DNA from: UBA910 sp964369145
Lineage (GTDB): Bacteria > Patescibacteriota > Minisyncoccia > Phycocordibacterales > DATDWN01
Direction of reading: 5' to 3'
Length of the DNA: 28,566 nt
Assembly: GCA_964369145.1 (NCBI GenBank)
Contig: CAYJEE010000009.1
Coordinates: 1 to 28,566, forward strand
The position numbers and the translations under genes were made by a program. Of the stretch, positions 1 to 7,490 are shown piece after piece. Below the pieces are notes generated by a model. It was not told where the DNA came from and ran no database searches. It saw only the letters and a list, made by a program, of their open reading frames with translations. Position 1 is the stretch's first letter; every line of letters starts with the position of its first letter.

Positions 1-21
1 CGAATCCCTCCGCCTCCGCCA
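1..21 (+). tRNA. 3' end of a tRNA gene (partial, probably tRNA-Ser)
   Basis: The window opens inside a tRNA. The bases read as the end of a T-loop (CGAAT), the 3' strand of the T-stem (CCCTC), a 7-nt acceptor strand (CGCCTCC), a G discriminator base and an encoded CCA. The implied 5' acceptor strand is GGAGGCG. G73 together with a GGAG start fits tRNA-Ser, but the anticodon is outside the window, so the identity is an inference. A tRNA next to an AT-rich defence-like region is a common setting for integrated elements. Confidence 0.75.
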
Positions 22-45
22 AAATTCGAATTGCTGGCATAAAAA

Positions 46-54
46 TGGTAGAAT
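46..54 (+). promoter_or_regulatory. extended -10 promoter for the DUF2892 gene
   Basis: TGG-TAGAAT is an extended -10 element (TGn at 46-48, hexamer at 49-54). The predicted start of transcription is about 61, only 3 nt before the ATG at 64, so the message would be almost leaderless. No convincing -35 box is visible. It lies 25 nt after the tRNA CCA end. Confidence 0.45.
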
Positions 55-63
55 GGGTGTGAT

Positions 64-477
64 ATGCAGAAAAAGATATATAAAGTAATACCCCTCACAC
101 TCATTGGTTTATTCGTCTGTGTGTTTATATTAGCTCCGAGCTTGGCTTTTGCAGATCAACCGATCACGTTCATCAAGTCACCATTTGGTTGGGGACTCAT
201 TGTCGTCATGTACCTCCTCGCGTTTCTTTTCGGCTTTCTCTACCGCACAATTTTGAAAAAGTTTGCCAAAGGCTCAGTACGTGGAGTTGCGCAAAATATC
301 GGCAAACCTGACCGCTTGCTTCGCCTCGCTATCGGTGTAGGATTACTCCTATGGGCCATCACCACCACCTGGAGCCCAATCCTCATCTTCTTCTCCGGCT
401 TTGCATTCTTCGAGGCAATATTTAGTTGGTGTGGGTTTTATGCAGCGATAGGTAGGAATACGTGCCCGGTGGAGTAA
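64..477 (+). CDS. DUF2892 (YgaP-like transmembrane domain) membrane protein
   Basis: This is a small inner-membrane protein of 137 residues. The C-terminal 60 residues match the DUF2892/YgaP transmembrane domain: an N-I-G-x-x-D-R-L-L-R-L motif (about 79-89), a two-helix hairpin, and the family's ending with a Cys in FSWCGFY and a final GRNTCP. The N-terminus has a hydrophobic segment (8-30) ending LAFADQ that could be a signal peptide or a helix, and a further helix lies at about 43-62. In other bacteria the domain is often fused or linked to rhodanese, and a free-standing rhodanese occurs here at 10499, though far away. The molecular role of DUF2892 is not established. The gene stops 5 nt before the MazG-like gene. 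Confidence 0.8.
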   Translation: MQKKIYKVIPLTLIGLFVCVFILAPSLAFADQPITFIKSPFGWGLIVVMYLLAFLFGFLYRTILKKFAKGSVRGVAQNIGKPDRLLRLAIGVGLLLWAITTTWSPILIFFSGFAFFEAIFSWCGFYAAIGRNTCPVE

Positions 478-482
478 ATTTT

Positions 483-830
483 ATGAAAGATATAAAAAAT
501 CTAACTAAAAGAATAATTGCTTTCCGTGATGCACGGGACTGGAAGCAATTTCATAATCCAAAAGACGTTGCTTTGTCTTTAGTCTTGGAGGCTACTGAGG
601 TTATGGAACATTTTCAATGGAAGAGTAAGGAAGAGATGGAAAAGTATATCGTGACAAATAAAGCTGATATTGGTGAAGAACTGGCTGACGTTTTATATTG
701 GGTACTCTTAATGAGTACAGATCTTAAAATTGATATTCTTGATGCATTGGAAGACAAGATAAAAAAGAACGAAGATAAATACCCGGTCGAAAAGGCAAAA
801 GGTAAACACACGAAGTATACAAAACTATGA
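483..830 (+). CDS. MazG-like nucleotide pyrophosphohydrolase
   Basis: This 115-residue protein belongs to the all-alpha NTP pyrophosphohydrolase superfamily (MazG / RS21-C6 dCTPase type), which hydrolyses (d)NTPs to NMP and PPi. The metal-binding pattern is visible: E36-x-x-E39 in LVLEATEV and E66-x-x-D69 in GEELADV, with the usual W in FQWKS between them. The ATG at 483 is preferred over an upstream GTG at 462 because GGAG (471-474) lies 8 nt before it and the upstream extension is not conserved-looking. Its stop overlaps the next start as ATGA, so it is translationally coupled to the helicase gene. With that partner, an effector or nucleotide-pool role in phage defence is plausible but is an inference; general house-cleaning is the alternative. 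Confidence 0.85.
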   Translation: MKDIKNLTKRIIAFRDARDWKQFHNPKDVALSLVLEATEVMEHFQWKSKEEMEKYIVTNKADIGEELADVLYWVLLMSTDLKIDILDALEDKIKKNEDKYPVEKAKGKHTKYTKL

Positions 831-3154
831 TCGTCTACGAAGCTACGGCAAAAAAATTTATTGATGATGTAGATTCTAATCAAATAATAACTGAAATTGA
901 AAAAGCATTTCAAAGAAAACTTGGAAGATGTATTCCTCCAGCGGAAATTAGTGCATATGCAAACTCCTTACCCCACATGGAAAGGGTTGTACGAAGGTCT
1001 AAGGTTTCTGAAGACTGTGGTATTTTGATTGAATATAAAATACCTCTCACAAATTTTAGAATAGATTTTGTAATTGCAGGTACAGACATTAATGGTAATA
1101 AAAATTTTGTTATCGTAGAGTTAAAACAGTGGCAAAAAGCAGTCGTTGCTGACGGTGATGGCCTTGTTGAATCATATACCGGTAACGCTCAGCGAGTCGT
1201 AACACATCCTAGCTATCAAGCCTTACACTATAAAGATTTTATTAGTGATTTTAATGAAGTAATATATGGTGGATCTGTAAAAGCTTATTCTTGTGCTTAT
1301 TTACATAATTATCCAATTAAAGACCCAGAACCACTACTCGACGATAGATATAAGGAAATAATACAAGGTTCTCCAATATATTTTAGAGATGATCAGTCAA
1401 AACTTGAGGATTATATATCTAAATACGTAAAATACGGAAAAGGTATGGATATACTTTACAAAATTAATAATGGTAAGATTCAGCCTTCTAAAAAATTAAT
1501 TGACCATGTTGCTAGTATGTTTGAAGGAAATAAGAATTATATTTTACTTGATGAGCAAAAAGTAGTTTTTGAAACAGCTCGCTCAATTGCCAATAAGAAA
1601 AATAAATCAGTAATTATAATAAAGGGTGGACCTGGCACTGGTAAATCTGTAATTGCAGTAAATTTAGTAAGTGCTCTTTTAAGTGATAATCTTAATACAG
1701 TATTTGTGGCACCAAATTCATCTTTTAGGGATGTTATTGTTAAAAAATTAACTCAAGAGAATCCAATACAAAGAATTAAAAATATTTTTAAGGGATCATC
1801 AAAATTTTACGACTCAAGTGAAAATGAATTTGATGTTTTAATTGTCGATGAGGCCCATAGACTAAAAAAAAGAGGGGCTTTTATGTATCAAGGGCAAAAT
1901 CAAGTCGATGATGTTATAAAATCTTCAAATACATCAATATTTTTTATAGATGATGATCAAGCTGTAAGACCTGAAGATATTGGTAGTGTTAAAGAACTTA
2001 AAAAAATTGCAGAATTACATAATGCAAAGATTTATGAGATGGAGTTGACCGCTCAATTTAGGTGTGCGGGGGCTGAAGGCTATATTAATTGGATTAACGA
2101 TGTATTACAAATAAAAGAAACTGCTAATTATGATGGATGGGATAAAAAAAGTTTTGACTTTAAAATTTTTGATAATCCGAACGAGATGCGTGAACTTGTT
2201 AAAGAAAAATCAGGACAAGGGGATAGTGCGCGAATTCTTGCGGGTTATGCTTGGAATTGGACATCTGCAGATGAAGGTAATATTGATGGGGAAATAGAGG
2301 ATGTAATAATACCCGAATATGATTTTAGTATGCCATGGAATTCACGCAAGGTTGGTACTACATGGGCTATTGATGAGAGAGGTATTGAGCAGGTTGGGTG
2401 TATACATACTTCTCAAGGGTTAGAGTTTGATTATGTTGGCGTAATAGTTGGCAATGATCTAGTTTTTAACAATGAAAATAAAACCTTTTCTACTGATCAT
2501 AAAAAATATAAAGATAAAACAGGTAAAAAGGGTATGCAAGATAAACCCGAAGAGTTAAATAAATTAGTTAGAAATATATATAAAGTTCTAATGACTCGTG
2601 GGATGAAAGGTTGTTATTTGTATTTTACAGATAAGGAAACTGGAAAATATTTTAAAAATCGAATGAATCTAAATACTGATTTAGTAAATAAAGAATCAAC
2701 TTCAATTCAAAAAGAAATTATTCCAAAAATAATAAAATCTCCATATATGGGCGAAATGGTGAAGCTTCCACTTTTTGATTCTGCTGGCTGTGGTGAGTTA
2801 ATGTTTGCTGATTCTGCCGTTCAAGAAATGATCGATGTGCCTGCTGCGTATATATCAAAAGGTTCAAAATATTTTGTACTTCGTACAACTGGAGATTCAA
2901 TGAACAAAGCAGGTATAAACGATGGCGATCTTGTGCTATGCCGTAAAAATTATCATCCCGAAATAGGTAACAAGGTTGTTGCCTTAATTGGTGATGATGC
3001 GACGATAAAAGAGTATCATAGAGAGAACGGTATTGTTGTATTAAAGCCGTGCTCTAGTAACACCAAGCATCAGTCTATGAAGTTTATAAATAATGAAGAA
3101 ATGAGTGTTCAGGCGGTTGTGGTTAGAGTTTTAGAGATTTATGATGTTAATTAA
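827..3154 (+). CDS. nuclease - DUF2075 (Schlafen-like) helicase - S24 peptidase fusion
   Basis: This is a 775-residue three-part protein. The N-terminal region has a PD-(D/E)xK-like nuclease core (D80 in FRIDFVIAG, E98-x-K100 in VIVELKQW). The centre is an SF1-type P-loop helicase of the DUF2075 / Schlafen group 3 kind: Walker A GGPGTGKS (267-274), Walker B VLIVDEAH (337-344), an AQFRCAG motif (409-415), GLEFDYVGV (531-539) and a VLMTRG motif (587-592). The C-terminus from about 647 is a LexA/UmuD-type S24 domain with TTGDSM (Ser691) and ATIKEY (Lys728), 37 residues apart as in LexA and UmuD. A possible self-cleavage bond, C655-G656, is 36 residues before the Ser. The gene overlaps mazG by ATGA. 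Codon use is AT-rich, with AGA for arginine, unlike the housekeeping genes downstream. A damage- or infection-triggered helicase/nuclease is the inferred role. Confidence 0.88.
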   Translation: MIVYEATAKKFIDDVDSNQIITEIEKAFQRKLGRCIPPAEISAYANSLPHMERVVRRSKVSEDCGILIEYKIPLTNFRIDFVIAGTDINGNKNFVIVELKQWQKAVVADGDGLVESYTGNAQRVVTHPSYQALHYKDFISDFNEVIYGGSVKAYSCAYLHNYPIKDPEPLLDDRYKEIIQGSPIYFRDDQSKLEDYISKYVKYGKGMDILYKINNGKIQPSKKLIDHVASMFEGNKNYILLDEQKVVFETARSIANKKNKSVIIIKGGPGTGKSVIAVNLVSALLSDNLNTVFVAPNSSFRDVIVKKLTQENPIQRIKNIFKGSSKFYDSSENEFDVLIVDEAHRLKKRGAFMYQGQNQVDDVIKSSNTSIFFIDDDQAVRPEDIGSVKELKKIAELHNAKIYEMELTAQFRCAGAEGYINWINDVLQIKETANYDGWDKKSFDFKIFDNPNEMRELVKEKSGQGDSARILAGYAWNWTSADEGNIDGEIEDVIIPEYDFSMPWNSRKVGTTWAIDERGIEQVGCIHTSQGLEFDYVGVIVGNDLVFNNENKTFSTDHKKYKDKTGKKGMQDKPEELNKLVRNIYKVLMTRGMKGCYLYFTDKETGKYFKNRMNLNTDLVNKESTSIQKEIIPKIIKSPYMGEMVKLPLFDSAGCGELMFADSAVQEMIDVPAAYISKGSKYFVLRTTGDSMNKAGINDGDLVLCRKNYHPEIGNKVVALIGDDATIKEYHRENGIVVLKPCSSNTKHQSMKFINNEEMSVQAVVVRVLEIYDVN

Positions 3155-3183
3155 ACTCCCACAGTTAAGTTAAAGGTATAAAT

Positions 3184-3630
3184 ATGTCTCAATTTCAGCT
3201 CACAACTGAATTATTAAAATTAAGTTCGTCCCAAACTTGGGATGAAGCAAAATTAGAGTGGAATTTAATTGATGTTGAAAAGGTCTCTGAGGAAGAATCT
3301 GAGGTGTGTCTGTGCGGTAAGGATCCAATAATGGAAATTTGCACAATTGAGAATAAGATAAATAATAACACTGCGAGAGTCGGTAATTCTTGCGTTAAAA
3401 AGTTTATTAATAAGTCAGATAAAATATTCCGTTCAATTTCTCAAGTTAAGAAGAATATTGATAAATCACTTAATGCGGAAACAATAAGTTTTGCTTTTGA
3501 GAAAAAATGGATAAATGAATGGGAGAAAAACTTTTATCTTGATGTCTTTAGAAAGAGAAATATTAGTGATAAGCAAAAAGAACATAAAACTTCAATCGCA
3601 ATGAAGATTTTAAGGAAGATAAAAATATGA
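3184..3630 (+). CDS. small Cys-rich, probably zinc-binding protein of unknown function
   Basis: I do not recognise a named family for these 148 residues. Four cysteines, C42 and C44 in VCLCGK, C53 in EICTI and C70 in VGNSCVKKF, form a plausible zinc site, and the layout (C-x-C-G, I-C, a stretch of Asn/Thr, then G-N/S-x-C-x-x-x-F) looks like small treble-clef-like proteins of mobile elements. The rest is Lys/Glu-rich helix. It starts 29 nt after the helicase stop with an AAAGG Shine-Dalgarno (3172-3176) 7 nt before the ATG, so it is probably in the same transcript. Its last codon overlaps the next small ORF as ATGA. It may be a nucleic-acid-binding accessory of the helicase module. Confidence 0.7.
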   Translation: MSQFQLTTELLKLSSSQTWDEAKLEWNLIDVEKVSEEESEVCLCGKDPIMEICTIENKINNNTARVGNSCVKKFINKSDKIFRSISQVKKNIDKSLNAETISFAFEKKWINEWEKNFYLDVFRKRNISDKQKEHKTSIAMKILRKIKI

Positions 3631-3758
3631 GTGATATAAAAACAATAAAATTAAATCAGACATCCAGGGGAAATGGGTTTAGCCGCCATTTATCAAAGGA
3701 AGCAAACTTCTTACTAATAATGCACGAGCACCTTATTGTGTTTCAAAAAATCATGTAA
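3627..3758 (+). CDS. 43-codon ORF coupled to the Cys-rich gene, possibly a truncated gene
   Basis: An ATGA overlap with the upstream stop opens a 43-residue ORF (MSDIKTIKLNQ... ending VFQKIM). The first half is hydrophilic with a GNGFSRH stretch and the second half is hydrophobic. I recognise no family. The exact stop-start overlap repeats the coupling seen between mazG and the helicase, which argues that the frame is or was translated. Its abrupt end 7 nt before the KAP gene also fits the 5' stub of a gene cut off when the next module arrived. A real small protein and a remnant are both possible. Confidence 0.4.
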   Translation: MSDIKTIKLNQTSRGNGFSRHLSKEANFLLIMHEHLIVFQKIM

Positions 3759-3765
3759 TTAATTT

Positions 3766-6624
3766 ATGTATAAGTGGCTATTATTAGAAATTCATAGAAT
3801 TAAGGCAACTGTCTCTGTGTGGGTGGTTTTTTGGATAGGGCTTGTCACCAGTTTCTTTGTTTTTGTCCTGCTTAATTCTGGAAATGAAATCTATCGTTTG
3901 TTGATAGATCTATACTTCTTAAATCAGAATGTTTTCTTATTGCTCTCAATAGTCACGCTTCTGATATTTGGAGGGTTGTTCGTGTTTACTGTGAACCCAA
4001 GCGCTCAACTAAGCAAGCAAGGACTGCACAAACAACCGTCATGGGTATTCTACTTGTACTGGGGTTTAATAAACTCATTTCTAGTTCTTACGATTGTATT
4101 GCTTCTAGCTGAGATCAAGGTTTGGTGGACATCTCTTTTTGTACCGTTGGCTGTAATTTTAGGTAAATTACTAAATGAGTTTTTTGGAGAAAAAGTTGAC
4201 CTTACATTTACCCGTTTTGCGTCTAGCTCAGTTGGTATCGATGACGACAAGCTTGATTTTAAAACTTCAGCAAAGAATACGGCTGAAGGTTTACTACATC
4301 TAAATAGTTATGTGAGTGTTGTCGGCTTATATGGAGGGTTGGGTTTTGGAAAATCGTCCTACGCAAGGATGGTCATTGAAAATCTAGATAACAGAAGGGC
4401 TCTTTATACATATTTATCACTCACTGAAACAAACGAGGCAAAAGATTTTTCTAAATTGTTTGCAGAGAGGTGGTTAGATACGCTTTCAGAAAGATACCCA
4501 AAGATTGATGTCACCTCGTATCTACCGTTCATGGACTCTATCTTAAGAGAATCTGGGAACGGTATCGTTTCTGATTTATTAAAAGTCATATCTGCTTTTA
4601 ACCAAGGTTTGGTAAAGACTAAAGCATATTTTTTTGATGAATTTTATTCAAAAAAGAATCCAATTTATACGTCTAGCAGTGTTGCAAAATTATTTGGAAA
4701 TATAACTAATATTGAAGAACGCCTTTGGATAATCCAAGTGGATGAAATAGAAAGAGCCCAATTTGATGAAATTTATAGATTGGTTGAAATAGTGGAGAGA
4801 TTTAAAAATGAAGGACGATCTGGATTGCCCACAAAACTCCTTTTCCTTTTTTGTATTTCTGAGCCAGAACTAGGTGAATATTTGGAGACGTATGCCGCAA
4901 GTGACCCTCGCGCCCGTCTCCTAAAGACATTCTTTTACGAAGATCCGAAGAGCATTAGTCATAAAATATTCTTACCTCCAGTAGAATCTACACTTAAACA
5001 AAAGTTCGTCTTAGATTTGTTGAATAAAGTTATCGACAGAGAGGGCTTAGAAGTTCCGAAAGAAGTAAACCCTCACGCGATTGGAGATCCAGCCAGATCC
5101 TTCATGGATCATAAGGATGCTGTGGAATACACAATAGCTCTTCTTAAAGAAGAGTCTCCAAGAGTAATTAGTCGTGTTGTAACTGCGCTAGATTTCTTTT
5201 ATGGAGCCTTCAAAAATCGTGCGGGAGAACTGCAAAAGAATGCAATTCGCTTCAACGATATAGTTACTCTTGAGTATATAAAAATCAAATATCCGTATCT
5301 GATGGATTTCTTTGTTAAGACAGTTAATATCCTAGTGAATCAGGCGGAGATGAACAACATTGAAGCCTATTTCTTAAAGAAGGAACTTGAGGAAAAGAGT
5401 GTGGGTCTTATAGGTTGGATTGAACAAGTTACAGGAAAGAAAATTCCAGACTCTGAAAAGGAGGAGGTTAATAAAATGGTTGGATTGGTCATGTATTACT
5501 ATTTTGATTTTCTAAATAGAGACTACAACACAAAAACAAAGGACAAGTATTTTGGAACAACTTCCTATCCAGAAATTATGGGTGACTACTTGTCACTTAT
5601 GCCAGAAGGAATAGAGACAAATTATCGAAAAAATAATCGAATCTATAATATACATAAATCAAATCTAGATAAGGCACTCATAACCTCCTTGGATAATAAA
5701 GATTTGATCAGCTATGCTCGTTTTCTTTATGACATACCAAATTCTCCTATTGGTCTAAATGTAGATTTGATAAAGGAAATCACTAACAGGATTGTAACTG
5801 AAAAGATAAAACCTGATCCAGCTAATGTTGGTGACACTGCTCTAGATGAAGCTATCTACCAGCTTACATTTCAAATTGTTGTTCTTACAGAAAAAGAAAG
5901 AGAGTCAGAAACACCAAGTGATAATTTGAAAGAGTCATTTAATGTCGTGAAGTCAGTACTTTCTTCATCAAAGGTAAATACTGGCGTCAAATTTATTATG
6001 TTGAGTTCTTTGGTAAACAATGAGCGTGGGAGCGGTAGTTCCATACATTTTCGATTAGAAAATGCGTTTAAGAGGATTTTGCGTCACTACGATAGTGAAA
6101 TGAGGAGCCTCGTCAAGGCGGTTTTTAAGGAAGCGAAGGAGCGCTACTTGACTGGCAACAAAGTTATTTATAAGTATGAGGAAAACTTCTTCTACACCCT
6201 TTATCAAGGGTGGAGTGGTCTTAAGGACAACGAGGAGGAAATTGATAGAATAAGAGCTGCTGCAAAACGAGGATTAGTTAACCACCCTGAAGCAATAAAA
6301 CTGTATTGGCGTAAGTATCCAGTTGGAGAGGGGTGGAAGACTCTTAAAGACGTATTTGACGGCGATCATTTTTTCTCAATGAGCGATACAAATAACCCGC
6401 TCTACATGCCGTTAGAGACGTTGATCGCAATAACAAAGCAGGCAAAGATAAAAGACCCCGAAATACAAGCTAAGTTAAAACTCTGGGAGAGTCTCAAAGA
6501 TGAACCTCGTTTAAAAGAAGTATCCGTAATCAAAGATGACACTTCAACCCTGAGATCATTCCTTATTCGTAACGGTTTCCTTGATGCCGAAATTTCAGTA
6601 AAAGAACTTCCAAGTGGAAAATAA
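3766..6624 (+). CDS. KAP-family P-loop NTPase, membrane anchored
   Basis: This 952-residue protein has four predicted N-terminal transmembrane helices (about 15-37, 53-75, 92-114, 121-139), followed by a STAND-like KAP NTPase domain. Walker A is G190-GLGF-GKS (to S197) and Walker B is WIIQVDEIER (D326, E327). The long C-terminal region of about 500 residues is helical and has no motif I can name. KAP NTPases are membrane-associated ATPases (named for Kidins220/ARMS and PifA, the F-plasmid protein that excludes phage T7), and many bacterial members sit in defence islands. A weak TGTAAT box at 3754-3759 lies 7 nt before the ATG, so the gene may have its own leaderless promoter. AT-rich composition matches the helicase module. 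Infection sensing at the membrane is an inference. Confidence 0.8.
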   Translation: MYKWLLLEIHRIKATVSVWVVFWIGLVTSFFVFVLLNSGNEIYRLLIDLYFLNQNVFLLLSIVTLLIFGGLFVFTVNPSAQLSKQGLHKQPSWVFYLYWGLINSFLVLTIVLLLAEIKVWWTSLFVPLAVILGKLLNEFFGEKVDLTFTRFASSSVGIDDDKLDFKTSAKNTAEGLLHLNSYVSVVGLYGGLGFGKSSYARMVIENLDNRRALYTYLSLTETNEAKDFSKLFAERWLDTLSERYPKIDVTSYLPFMDSILRESGNGIVSDLLKVISAFNQGLVKTKAYFFDEFYSKKNPIYTSSSVAKLFGNITNIEERLWIIQVDEIERAQFDEIYRLVEIVERFKNEGRSGLPTKLLFLFCISEPELGEYLETYAASDPRARLLKTFFYEDPKSISHKIFLPPVESTLKQKFVLDLLNKVIDREGLEVPKEVNPHAIGDPARSFMDHKDAVEYTIALLKEESPRVISRVVTALDFFYGAFKNRAGELQKNAIRFNDIVTLEYIKIKYPYLMDFFVKTVNILVNQAEMNNIEAYFLKKELEEKSVGLIGWIEQVTGKKIPDSEKEEVNKMVGLVMYYYFDFLNRDYNTKTKDKYFGTTSYPEIMGDYLSLMPEGIETNYRKNNRIYNIHKSNLDKALITSLDNKDLISYARFLYDIPNSPIGLNVDLIKEITNRIVTEKIKPDPANVGDTALDEAIYQLTFQIVVLTEKERESETPSDNLKESFNVVKSVLSSSKVNTGVKFIMLSSLVNNERGSGSSIHFRLENAFKRILRHYDSEMRSLVKAVFKEAKERYLTGNKVIYKYEENFFYTLYQGWSGLKDNEEEIDRIRAAAKRGLVNHPEAIKLYWRKYPVGEGWKTLKDVFDGDHFFSMSDTNNPLYMPLETLIAITKQAKIKDPEIQAKLKLWESLKDEPRLKEVSVIKDDTSTLRSFLIRNGFLDAEISVKELPSGK

Positions 6625-6691
6625 ATTCATGACAGCTACCTCGAATGCCTTGGAAATAGAGTTAGCAACCATTTCTCATAAAGAATAAGGA

Positions 6692-6740
6692 TTTTACACT
6701 TTTACATTATCCACAGTCAACTTGTAAAAGTAGCGTAAAA
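6692..6740. promoter_or_regulatory. imperfect inverted repeat, probable toxin-antitoxin operator
   Basis: The left arm at 6692-6706 (TTTTAC-AC-TTTTACA) is mirrored by the right arm at 6723-6740 (TGTAAAA-GTAGC-GTAAAA). Each arm holds two copies of a TTTTAC-type unit, so four half-sites surround the promoter of the antitoxin gene and overlap its -35 box. Autoregulation by the XRE-type helix-turn-helix of the antitoxin is the expected use. Confidence 0.5.
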
Positions 6741-6750
6741 TTGGTATTGT
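6722..6750 (+). promoter_or_regulatory. promoter of the Panacea antitoxin gene
   Basis: TTGTAA (6722-6727), a 17-nt spacer and TATTGT (6745-6750), with a TGn extension at 6742-6744. The hexamer ends 7 nt before the ATG at 6757, so transcription should begin at the start codon itself. Confidence 0.5.
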
Positions 6751-6756
6751 GATGAT

Positions 6757-7479
6757 ATGTCTACATGGATTCAAAATAAGCGTAAAATAGCAGGTATTTC
6801 TCAGGCAGAGGTTGCTCAGGTACTTGGTATTTCTCGCCCTACATATATAAAACTTGAAAAAGGGGATATGAAGCCTACAGAAGAGCAGAGGTCTCTTTTG
6901 GCGAGTATGTTTGATGTTTCCAAGGAAACAGTAGAAACAAATAGTCGCCAGGAAGTAAAAATTGATATAAAACCAAAAGAAATCCCTAAAGAGAGTGTAG
7001 AAAAGTTTAAACAAATTTTGCTCTATATTGTGAGTAAAGTCGGGGGGAGACCTAATATTGGACAAACTGCATTATATAAACTGTTGTATTTTATTGAATT
7101 TGATTATTACGAAAAATATCAAGAGTATCTCATCGGTGCAAAATACATAAAAAACACCCATGGACCAACTCCCACTTCATTTGCAAAAATTGCTCGTGAT
7201 TTAGAGCAAAAAGGAGAGCTTGTTGAGGTTAAAAGTAAATATTTTAATTACGATCAAACAAAGTACATGGTGACGTGTGAGCCAGATGTTTCTCTGCTTT
7301 CAGCACAACAGCTCAAACATATTGACGATGAACTGGTTCGTCTTGCCTCAAAAACAGCAAAAGAGTTATCAGAGCTATCTCATAAAGATACTCCTTGGAA
7401 AGTAGCAAAAGATCTTCAAGAGATTAACTACCGCCATGTCTTTTATCGTCCTGATGAAACTTCTGTATCGGATAACTAA
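6757..7479 (+). CDS. HTH-XRE plus Panacea (SocA/DUF4065) antitoxin
   Basis: The 240-residue protein has an XRE-type helix-turn-helix at about 5-57 (ISQAEVAQVLGISRPTYIKLE) and a Panacea/SocA-type domain from about 80 to 215. The latter is seen in the GQTALYKLLYFIEFDYYEK block and the HGPTPTSFAKI block. Panacea domains are promiscuous antitoxin domains paired with many unrelated toxins, often fused to or flanked by DNA-binding domains. The RelE-like gene starts 11 nt downstream and is the obvious partner. The helix-turn-helix would let the protein repress its own promoter through the inverted repeat just upstream. Confidence 0.85.
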   Translation: MSTWIQNKRKIAGISQAEVAQVLGISRPTYIKLEKGDMKPTEEQRSLLASMFDVSKETVETNSRQEVKIDIKPKEIPKESVEKFKQILLYIVSKVGGRPNIGQTALYKLLYFIEFDYYEKYQEYLIGAKYIKNTHGPTPTSFAKIARDLEQKGELVEVKSKYFNYDQTKYMVTCEPDVSLLSAQQLKHIDDELVRLASKTAKELSELSHKDTPWKVAKDLQEINYRHVFYRPDETSVSDN

Positions 7480-7490
7480 CTCTTTATCGT

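Noticed and set aside
6629..6688. 19-codon ORF after the KAP gene (MTATSNALE...)
   Set aside because: Too short, no ribosome-binding site and no coupling to the upstream stop; chance is sufficient to explain it.
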